From: Peptococcaceae bacterium
GTDB taxonomy: Bacteria > Bacillota > Dehalobacteriia > UBA7702
Direction of reading: 5' to 3'
DNA: 10,730 bases
NCBI GenBank assembly: GCA_019415505.1
Contig: DXZC01000072.1
Location: 1-10,730 of the forward strand
Shown here: positions 5,912 to 10,730 of the stretch, one piece after another
Position numbering within the stretch: position 1 is the first letter of the stretch
Layout of the letters: each line of letters starts with the position of its first letter
Notes under the pieces: model-generated
Told to the model about the DNA's origin: nothing
The model's database searches: none
Seen by the model: the letters and a program-made list of their open reading frames with translations, nothing else
Program-made: the position numbers and the translations under genes

Positions 5912-7156
5912 ATGAGCAGGGTTATTCTACATAGTGATATGAACAATTTTTACGCTTCCGTGGAATGTCTGTATAATCCTGATTTACGGGGCAAGCCTGT
6001 AGCGGTAGCGGGAGATATTGAGGCCCGCCACGGCATTGTGCTGGCTAAAAATTATCTGGCTAAAGCCTGGGGCGTTAAAACGGGTAATCCTCTATGGCTA
6101 GCAAAAGATAAATGCCCGGATATTATATTCGTGCCGCCCCATTATGACCTGTATTTGCGGTATTCTAAAATTGCCCGGGAAATATACGGGGAGTATACCG
6201 ATGAAGTGGAATCCTTTGGTTTGGACGAGTGTTGGCTTGACGTATCGGGGTCTACAGGGCTTTTTGGCAGTGGGGAAACTATAGCTAATGAGTTGAGGGA
6301 GCGCGTTAAGTATGAATTAGGCGTTACCGTTTCAGTGGGCGTTAGCTACAATAAGATATTTGCTAAGCTAGGTAGCGATATGCGCAAACCGGATGCTACC
6401 ACTGTAATTAAACCGCAAAACTTTAGGGAGCAGGTCTGGCCCTTGCCTGTAGCTGACCTGCTCTATGTGGGCAGAGCCACCAACCGCAGGTTCAAAAATT
6501 GCGGCATAAATACCATAGGCGACTTGGCCAACACGGAAAAAAGCCTGCTTAAAACAATTTTGGGCCAGCATGGGTTGATGTTGTGGCATTTCGCCAATGG
6601 CTTGGATAGTTCTCCGGTGCGGAAGTCAGGAGAGACGCCGCCAATTAAATCTATTGGCAACAGTATCACAACGCCGAGGGATCTGCTTAACGATAATGAC
6701 GTGCGAATTACCCTCTATATCCTATGTGAAAGTGTTTCCGCCAGATTGAGAGAAGCTGGCTATATTTGTGATACTGTGCAGCTTAGTATACGCGATACGG
6801 AGTTATACTCTTATGTCAGGCAGGGGAAGTTAGATGCGCCTACCAGGTCGGTAGAGGCCCTATTTGCTAAAGCCTTCGCGCTCTATAAGCTGAATCATAT
6901 TTCAGGACGGCCTATACGTTCCCTGGGAGTGCGGGCCTGTAATTTGGCAGATAGCGGGTATGAGCAGCTATCTATTTTTGCGGCAGCGCCATTCTCAAGC
7001 CGTTGCGAGCAGTTAAACGCCGTTGTGGATGATATCCGCCGCAGATTTGGGCATAATTCTATCCAAAGGGCCATTACCCTGACAGACCCTAAATTGCGCG
7101 CTTTAAATCCCAAGGATGACCACGTTATTTACCCGGAAAGTTTTTTACATAATTAA
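5912..7156 (+). CDS. dinB: Y-family translesion DNA polymerase (DNA polymerase IV / DinB type)
   Basis: This 414-residue error-prone polymerase should copy across damaged template bases. The N-terminal palm begins RVILHSDMNNFYASVE, giving the first metal-binding Asp (D9) and the steric-gate region. The second catalytic motif is FGLDECWLDVSGS (about 100-112), with the Asp-Glu pair. A helix-hairpin-helix-like thumb segment follows around NTIGDLANTEKSLLKTILG, then the little-finger domain (about 235-350). Near the C-terminus, QLSIF (about 352-356) fits the beta-clamp binding motif that tethers these enzymes to DnaN. The start at 5912 is chosen over 5798 because of the RBS, the LexA box just upstream and the family's usual N-terminus. 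An SOS box makes damage induction likely. The small gene at 7173 follows after 16 bases and is probably co-transcribed. The exact subgroup (DinB or a UmuC-like relative) is less certain than the family. Confidence 0.93.
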   Translation: MSRVILHSDMNNFYASVECLYNPDLRGKPVAVAGDIEARHGIVLAKNYLAKAWGVKTGNPLWLAKDKCPDIIFVPPHYDLYLRYSKIAREIYGEYTDEVESFGLDECWLDVSGSTGLFGSGETIANELRERVKYELGVTVSVGVSYNKIFAKLGSDMRKPDATTVIKPQNFREQVWPLPVADLLYVGRATNRRFKNCGINTIGDLANTEKSLLKTILGQHGLMLWHFANGLDSSPVRKSGETPPIKSIGNSITTPRDLLNDNDVRITLYILCESVSARLREAGYICDTVQLSIRDTELYSYVRQGKLDAPTRSVEALFAKAFALYKLNHISGRPIRSLGVRACNLADSGYEQLSIFAAAPFSSRCEQLNAVVDDIRRRFGHNSIQRAITLTDPKLRALNPKDDHVIYPESFLHN

Positions 7157-7172
7157 ATTAAGAGGTGGGATT

Positions 7173-7406
7173 ATGGTGAAAAAATTTGTTGAGGTGACTG
7201 CTAATTTTACCGAGGACGGCGACTTGATCCCCCTTGCCATAACTTGGGAGGACGGCGCTATCTACGAAATCGATAGGGTTATCACAAAATGCCGGGCAGC
7301 CTCACTAAAGGCCGGTGGCATGGGAGTACGCTATACCGTACAAATCAACGGCAGAGCAAAGTATTTGTATTATGAGGAACCCAGGTGGTTTGTGGAAGCT
7401 AAGTAA
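7173..7406 (+). CDS. Small conserved-looking protein, probable translesion-polymerase partner
   Basis: This is a 77-residue soluble protein of unknown function. It has no signal peptide or membrane segment. The pattern is beta-rich: an N-terminal strand (KFVEVTANF), PLAITWEDGAIYEIDRVI (about 19-36), a charged linker with CRAASLKAGG, then RYTVQINGRAKYLYYEE and the terminal RWFVEAK. This suggests a small beta-barrel or SH3-like fold. The start at 7173 is set by AGAGGTGGG (7161-7169); a longer frame from 7116 would overlap dinB and lacks an RBS. It follows dinB by 16 bases, so it should share the LexA-controlled transcript. Its layout (P-x2-I-x-W-x-DG-x2-Y early, W-x-VEA at the end) recalls the small DUF6504 proteins found beside translesion polymerases in Actinobacteria; that likeness is my inference. 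A role in tolerance of DNA damage is suggested by context only. Confidence 0.75.
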   Translation: MVKKFVEVTANFTEDGDLIPLAITWEDGAIYEIDRVITKCRAASLKAGGMGVRYTVQINGRAKYLYYEEPRWFVEAK

Positions 7407-7471
7407 CAGCTCATGGGTAATTGTAAAATGGGGAATTATATAATCTAGGCGCCAGCTCGCACTATTAAGCT

Positions 7472-7519
7472 GGTTATTAAGTTAATAGCCAGTGTAAGAT
7501 TATGGCTTAATTATTTTTT
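7472..7519 (+). terminator. Probable terminator of the dinB operon
   Basis: Two overlapping hairpins lie about 65 bases after the small gene. One is GGTTATTAA/TTAATAGCC (7472-7490, with one G-T pair). The other is AGCCA/TGGCT (7487-7491 with 7503-7507), followed by TAATTATTTTTT. The T-rich tail (7511-7519) after the second stem fits intrinsic termination, though the stem is short. Confidence 0.45.
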
Positions 7520-7643
7520 GCCGGCTCGGCATCTGGCTGCCGGTAGATAGCGAAGATTTTTAGATTATAAGGGGGCGTTAAAATACAATGCCCACTGGAT
7601 AATAATATGGCTAAAAAATCTAGCATTTAACTTAACTATGTAG

Positions 7644-7649
7644 TATAAT
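7644..7649 (+). promoter_or_regulatory. Putative -10 box for the DUF3781-like gene
   Basis: A perfect TATAAT lies about 70 bases before ATG 7721. At 17 bp spacing the -35 would be TAGCAT (7621-7626), only a 3 of 6 match. This is the only promoter-like element in the gap upstream of the gene. Confidence 0.35.
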
Positions 7650-7720
7650 AACGCTAAATTAGGAATGTTAGCTGTAAATGTTAAGCATTATCTCAGGAAC
7701 CGGAATAATGAGGTTGGGGA

Positions 7721-7963
7721 ATGAATGATTTAATTGAACATGCGACTCAGCTTCACACCACAGAAATGGGTCTGGAGCGTATAAAGCGAAATTTAGATAT
7801 TGATACTGACGACATTGTACAATGGTGCCGAGTAAAGATATTGGCTGACCGTACAATTATCGAAAGAAAGGGTAAGAATTGGTATGCAACAATAGATGAT
7901 TGCCAAATAACTGTAAACGCTCATAGCTATACAATAATTACAGCGCGTAAAATAAAAAAGTAA
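7721..7963 (+). CDS. DUF3781-like small protein
   Basis: This 80-residue soluble protein has the features I associate with the DUF3781 family: an N-terminal LHTTEMGLERIKRNLDI segment (about 11-27), a Cys-containing middle helix (DIVQWCRVKI), GKNWYATIDD (about 51-60) and the terminal ITVNAHSYTIITARKIKK (about 63-80). The length equals that of typical stand-alone members. The likely fold is an N-terminal helical part followed by a small beta sheet. No catalytic motif is evident and the family function is not known to me. The start ATG follows AGGTTGGGGA, a moderate ribosome site. It appears to be a single-gene unit between the SOS island and the tRNA; the frameshifted remnant downstream may once have been a partner. 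The family call is from memory of the sequence pattern, not from a search. Confidence 0.7.
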   Translation: MNDLIEHATQLHTTEMGLERIKRNLDIDTDDIVQWCRVKILADRTIIERKGKNWYATIDDCQITVNAHSYTIITARKIKK

Positions 7964-8013
7964 ATTGTTTGATTGATGAATTTTAGGCAAAGCGCAAGTG
8001 GCATAGCTTCCCT

Positions 8014-8203
8014 ATGATTTATAATTATAAAGATTATGCAGTAATTGAATGCGAAGAGTATCACTTTCGCAACGCTGTTAATTTGTATGTAGCTATATTG
8101 TACAGGTGATTTGGTTGATGATGGGCGCTTGAATATAAGAGCAGGGGAGTGCTTTGTGTTTTGTGCTATGCAATATAATAAATTAAATTTAAGGGCAAAA
8201 TAA
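8014..8203 (+). pseudogene. Probable frameshifted remnant of a small gene
   Basis: Two consecutive frames look protein-like and join by a +1 shift. Frame one runs from ATG 8014 to TGA 8107-8109 (31 codons) and contains YKDYAVIECEEYHFRNAVNL. Frame two, readable from about 8099, continues DLVDDGRLNIRAGECFVFCA and MQYNKLN, and ends at TAA 8201-8203. Neither half has a ribosome site or normal length. Joined near 8102-8107 they give about 62 residues of plausible soluble protein. I do not recognise the family. The upstream frame is closed by a stop at 7984-7986, so the original N-terminus may also be lost. Chance reading is possible, given the short lengths. Confidence 0.3.
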
Positions 8204-8248
8204 GCGGAGCTGAAGGCTATAAAAAAGGCCCTGTATAAAGGTTATCTC

Positions 8249-8277
8249 TTGCAAAAAATAAATTTGTATGCTATAAT
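8249..8277 (+). promoter_or_regulatory. Strong sigma-A type promoter of the tRNA-Leu gene
   Basis: TTGCAA (8249-8254) and a perfect TATAAT (8272-8277) are separated by exactly 17 bp. TGC directly precedes the -10, giving an extended -10. Transcription should start about 6-8 bases downstream, a few bases before the tRNA 5' end at 8292. Confidence 0.85.
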
Positions 8278-8291
8278 GTATTATTGTCTAT

Positions 8292-8373
8292 GCGGGTGTG
8301 GCGGAATGGCAGACGCACCAGACTTAGGATCTGGCGGGAAACCGTGGGGGTTCGAGTCCCTTCACCCGCACCA
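8292..8373 (+). tRNA. tRNA-Leu (anticodon UAG)
   Basis: The acceptor stem GCGGGTG (8292-8298) pairs with CACCCGC (8363-8369), followed by discriminator A and an encoded CCA (8371-8373). The anticodon stem is CCAGA/TCTGG and its loop CTTAGGA holds anticodon TAG at 8325-8327, which reads leucine CUN codons. A long variable arm, CGG-GAAA-CCG, confirms a class II tRNA as expected for leucine. The T loop is TTCGAGT. The 82-base length is normal. A strong promoter lies just upstream, and no convincing terminator lies between it and tig. Confidence 0.96.
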
Positions 8374-8390
8374 TAAATCATGTTTTTAGG

Positions 8391-8419
8391 TTGCAATGAC
8401 CTAGCGCCGGACATGTAAA
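8391..8419 (+). promoter_or_regulatory. Possible promoter of the tig-clpP-clpX operon
   Basis: TTGCAA (8391-8396) and TGTAAA (8414-8419) are spaced 17 bp. Transcription would start near 8426, just ahead of the tig ribosome site GAGGAG (8437-8442). The -10 matches at only 4 of 6, so read-through from the tRNA promoter is an alternative. Confidence 0.3.
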
Positions 8420-8455
8420 ACTAAGAAAATTATAATGAGGAGCAGTGAATAGAAA

Positions 8456-9796
8456 ATGAATTACGAAGTGAAAAAAGAGGGAAAAAACCAAGCCGAACTT
8501 ACTATCACCGTAGATAAAGATACCGTTCTCAAGGCAATGAATCAGGCCTATTTAAAATTAGCTAAAGATGTTGCCGTACCCGGTTTTAGAAAAGGCAAGG
8601 TTCCCCGTTTTGTTTTAGAACAAAAAATTGGCAAAGGACCCATCATTGAGGAAGGCGCTGAAATTATGATGAGCCCCGCTTACGCTGAGGCTATTTCTAC
8701 CGAGGGCTTGGAGCCTGTGGATCGTCCTGAAGTGGAAATTATCTCCATCAGCGATGACGACGAATTTGTTTTTAAAGCTAAAGTTACGCTGCGTCCTGAA
8801 CCGGAATTAGGGGAATATAAAGGTTTAAACCTGAAAAAACGTGAAGTTACCATTACTGAAGATGATGTGGAAAAAGAAATTGAAAGGCTGCGGGATCGCC
8901 ACGGCAAAATGGAATCAGTGGACGACGCTCTTCAAGATGAGGATATGGCCGTTATTTCTTATGTTGGCTATGTGGACGGTGAAAAATTTGAAGGCGGCGC
9001 TGCCGAGAAATACTCCTTGGGCATTGGCTCCAACACCTTTATTCCCGGCTTTGAGGATCAATTAAAAGGTCATAAAGCTGGCGAGGATGTGGAAGTTAAC
9101 GTAACTTTCCCGGAAATGTATCATTCCGAGGATTTAAAGGGTAAGGACGCTAAATTTGAGGTTCATATTGACGAAGTGCGGCGTAAGGAATTGCCGGAAT
9201 TAAACGATGATTTTGTCAAACTGGTATCTTCCTTTGATAATGTGGCTGATTTTCGGGAGGATACGGAAACTCGCTTAAAGGAATCCGCCCAACGCCAAGT
9301 TAACGATGATCTGCGCAACCAGGCTGTAGACGCCCTTTTAGAAGTCACTGAGGTGGAAATTCCCGAAGTGATGGTTAATGATAAGATTGACAGCTTCCTG
9401 GAAGATATGGAAGCGCGGTTGAGCCAGCAAGGCTTAAATTTAGAGCGTTATCTGGAATTCTCCGGCCGTACCATGGATGAACTCAGAGACGAAAGTCGTC
9501 CCAATGCGGAAAAATCCGTCAAGACTGAGGTAGCCCTCATGGAATTGGCTAAGCGTGAAGGTTTAGAAGCTACGGAAGTGGATATTGACGCTGAGTGCAC
9601 CAAGGTGGCTCTCATGACCAATACTGAATTGGACGTTATTAAGGATCGTCTGATGAAGACTGGTCAATACAGCGTTTTAATTTTCACTATTTTAGTGAAA
9701 AAGGCCATTGACTTCCTGGTAGACAATGCAAATATCACGCCTTATACAGAAGAAGATAAAACAGAAAAAGAGGAAAAACCTGCCGAAGCAGAATAA
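8456..9796 (+). CDS. tig: Trigger factor (ribosome-associated chaperone and prolyl isomerase)
   Basis: This 446-residue trigger factor has the family's usual length and three-part build. The N-terminal ribosome-binding domain (about 1-145) contains the signature GFRKGKVP (43-50), which docks on ribosomal protein uL23 at the exit tunnel. A FKBP-type peptidyl-prolyl isomerase domain follows at about 160-245, with VISYVGYVDGEKFEGG and FIPGFEDQLKG. The C-terminal domain (about 250-430) forms the chaperone cradle, and the protein ends in a Lys/Glu-rich acidic tail. It binds nascent chains in the cytoplasm and catalyses proline isomerisation. GAGGAG (8437-8442) lies 13 bases before the ATG, somewhat far, but the N-terminus matches the family and no better start exists. 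The clpP and clpX genes follow at 48 and 22 bases, the common Clostridia and Bacillota order. Confidence 0.97.
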   Translation: MNYEVKKEGKNQAELTITVDKDTVLKAMNQAYLKLAKDVAVPGFRKGKVPRFVLEQKIGKGPIIEEGAEIMMSPAYAEAISTEGLEPVDRPEVEIISISDDDEFVFKAKVTLRPEPELGEYKGLNLKKREVTITEDDVEKEIERLRDRHGKMESVDDALQDEDMAVISYVGYVDGEKFEGGAAEKYSLGIGSNTFIPGFEDQLKGHKAGEDVEVNVTFPEMYHSEDLKGKDAKFEVHIDEVRRKELPELNDDFVKLVSSFDNVADFREDTETRLKESAQRQVNDDLRNQAVDALLEVTEVEIPEVMVNDKIDSFLEDMEARLSQQGLNLERYLEFSGRTMDELRDESRPNAEKSVKTEVALMELAKREGLEATEVDIDAECTKVALMTNTELDVIKDRLMKTGQYSVLIFTILVKKAIDFLVDNANITPYTEEDKTEKEEKPAEAE

Positions 9797-9844
9797 ATCT
9801 GACCTTGGGAGGATAATATATCCATAGACCAAAGGAGGATAAAC

Positions 9845-10435
9845 ATGTCTTATAATTACAGCATTCCCTATGTCATAGAACAGACTAGTCGCGGGGAGCG
9901 TTCCTACGATATTTATTCCCGCTTGTTAAAAGACCGGATTATATTTTTAGGCGACGCTATTGATGATAATGTGGCCAATATTATTGTGGCGCAGCTACTA
10001 TTTCTCGAAGCTGACGACCCTAAAAAGGATATTAGCTTCTATATTAATAGCCCCGGCGGTTCTATTTCCGCAGGTATGGCAATTTACGATACCATGAACT
10101 ATATTAAGAGCGACGTCTCCACTATTTGCGTTGGTATGGCCGCCAGCATGGGAGCATTCCTTTTGGCTGCCGGCGCCAAGAACAAGCGCTTAGCTTTGCC
10201 CAATAGTGAAATTATGATACATCAGCCCCTTGGCGGAGCCCAGGGTCAGGCTACAGACGTTGCAATCCATGCTAACCACATTATTAAAACCAGAGAGAAA
10301 CTCAATAGAATTCTGGCGGCAAAAACAGGTAAGAGCATAGAGCAAATCAGCGAAGATACAGAAAGAGATAACTTTATGTCAGCCGTTGAGGCTTTGGATT
10401 ATGGCCTGATTGATCGGGTTATAGAAAATCGCTGA
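9845..10435 (+). CDS. clpP: ATP-dependent Clp protease proteolytic subunit ClpP
   Basis: This is the 196-residue serine peptidase that forms the 14-subunit ClpP barrel. It degrades proteins fed to it by ClpX or other Clp ATPases in the cytoplasm. The catalytic triad is intact: Ser101 in GMAASMGAF, His126 in MIHQPLGG and Asp175 in DTERDNFMSA. The spacings are the same as in B. subtilis ClpP. The oxyanion and strand region SPGGSISAG (69-77) is also conserved. A short N-terminal stretch (about 1-15) is probably trimmed by self-processing, as in other ClpPs. The start follows an excellent AAAGGAGGAT ribosome site. Its place between tig and clpX points to coordinated expression of folding and degradation factors. 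I see no CtsR operator in front of it. Confidence 0.98.
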   Translation: MSYNYSIPYVIEQTSRGERSYDIYSRLLKDRIIFLGDAIDDNVANIIVAQLLFLEADDPKKDISFYINSPGGSISAGMAIYDTMNYIKSDVSTICVGMAASMGAFLLAAGAKNKRLALPNSEIMIHQPLGGAQGQATDVAIHANHIIKTREKLNRILAAKTGKSIEQISEDTERDNFMSAVEALDYGLIDRVIENR

Positions 10436-10457
10436 ACGCTGACCCAGAGGAGGTAGT

Positions 10458-10730
10458 ATGGATCATTTCGACGGTGTTGACCAGGAAAGGTGTTCCTTTT
10501 GCGGTCAAACACGGGATGAAGTAAAAAAATTAGTTGCTGGTCCTGGCGTCAATATATGCGATGAGTGTGTGGCCCTGTGTTTAGATATTGTCAAAGAGTC
10601 CTTAGAGGGCGATTCTGACGATCTCACGATGGGCAATTTGCCTAAACCCCGGGACTTAGCCAAAAATTTAGATGATTATGTCATTGGCCAAAATTCTGCC
10701 AAGCGGATATTGGCCGTAGCGGTTTATAAC
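10458..10730 (+). CDS. clpX: ATP-dependent Clp protease ATP-binding subunit ClpX, 5' part
   Basis: Only the first 91 codons are present; the gene runs off the right edge. The product begins with the ClpX zinc-binding domain: Cys12-x2-Cys15 (CSFC) and Cys34-x2-Cys37 (CDEC). This domain forms dimers and recruits substrates and adaptors. The linker leads to LPKPRDLAKNLDDYVIGQ, the conserved entry to the AAA+ domain; the Walker motifs lie beyond the window. ClpX is the hexameric unfoldase that threads tagged proteins into ClpP. The start follows GAGGAGGTAG, 22 bases after the clpP stop, so translation is probably coupled within the operon. Identification is secure from the zinc finger and the gene order. 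Confidence 0.97.
   Translation, partial: MDHFDGVDQERCSFCGQTRDEVKKLVAGPGVNICDECVALCLDIVKESLEGDSDDLTMGNLPKPRDLAKNLDDYVIGQNSAKRILAVAVYN

Larger units (their letters stand above)
7407..7720. other. Hairpin-rich gene-free gap between the dinB operon and the DUF3781-like gene
   Basis: No gene is seen in this stretch. From left to right it holds CCAGCT/AGCTGG (7452-7457 with 7468-7473), the probable terminator (7472-7519), a GC-rich hairpin CGGCA-TCTGGC-TGCCG (7527-7542), GGGCGTT/AATGCCC (about 7574-7594), and an A/T-rich inverted repeat ATTTTTAG with CTAAAAAAT about 50 bases apart. A perfect TATAAT lies at 7644-7649. The density of pairings could mean a structured leader or small RNA, but no known class is recognised. 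Confidence 0.45.

Noticed and set aside
7116..7172. Upstream extension of the small gene to ATG 7116
   Set aside because: It would overlap the end of dinB by 41 bases without an RBS. ATG 7173 follows AGAGGTGGG.
8408..8436. CGGACA and TATAAT at 17 bp spacing as the tig promoter
   Set aside because: Transcription would start at or after the GAGGAG ribosome site, leaving the mRNA without it.
1..10730. CRISPR array, insertion sequence or prophage boundary, including integration at the tRNA-Leu 3' end
   Set aside because: No regularly spaced repeats, transposase or integrase motifs, or duplicated tRNA 3' end were seen; tig begins 82 bases after the tRNA.

Overview
The window looks like chromosomal DNA of a low-to-moderate GC Gram-positive bacterium, most likely Bacillota of the Clostridia type. 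The evidence is the gene order tig-clpP-clpX, strong Shine-Dalgarno sites of the GGAGG type, a Firmicute-style LexA/DinR box (GAAC-N4-GTTT), a secreted protein with three C-terminal SLH (cell-wall anchoring) modules, a DUF3781-like small protein and a tRNA with genome-encoded CCA. I cannot name the genus from the sequence alone. I see no mobile element, prophage gene or CRISPR array.

Layout. 45-1475 (+) is a twelve-helix APC-superfamily permease. 1476-1851 has no gene; it holds a strong hairpin just after the permease stop, an 8-bp tandem repeat, and a stretch of nested pairings ending in a terminator-like hairpin that may be a structured RNA. 1852-3816 (-) is a secreted, beta-solenoid-like, SLH-anchored surface protein. 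4068-4895 (-) is a metal-dependent amidohydrolase whose expected start codon appears to be destroyed. 5051-5081 is a terminator shared by both strands. 5168-5746 (-) is an SRAP (YedK/HMCES-type) abasic-site protein. Divergent from it, 5912-7156 (+) is a Y-family translesion polymerase behind a LexA box, followed after 16 bp by a 77-residue small protein. 7407-7720 is a hairpin-rich gap, 7721-7963 (+) a DUF3781-like protein, and 8014-8203 a likely frameshifted gene remnant. 8292-8373 (+) is tRNA-Leu(UAG) with a near-ideal promoter. 8456-9796 (tig), 9845-10435 (clpP) and 10458 to the edge (clpX, partial) form a protein-folding and proteolysis operon.

How the genes work together. The clearest functional units are the tig-clpP-clpX block (nascent-chain chaperone, ClpP peptidase and its ClpX unfoldase) and a DNA-damage island. 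In the island an abasic-site crosslinking protein lies head to head with a LexA-controlled translesion polymerase and an uncharacterised small partner. The most unusual points are the small protein tied to the polymerase, the amidohydrolase whose RBS is followed by TAG ATT instead of ATG ATT, and the possible structured RNA at about 1617-1806.
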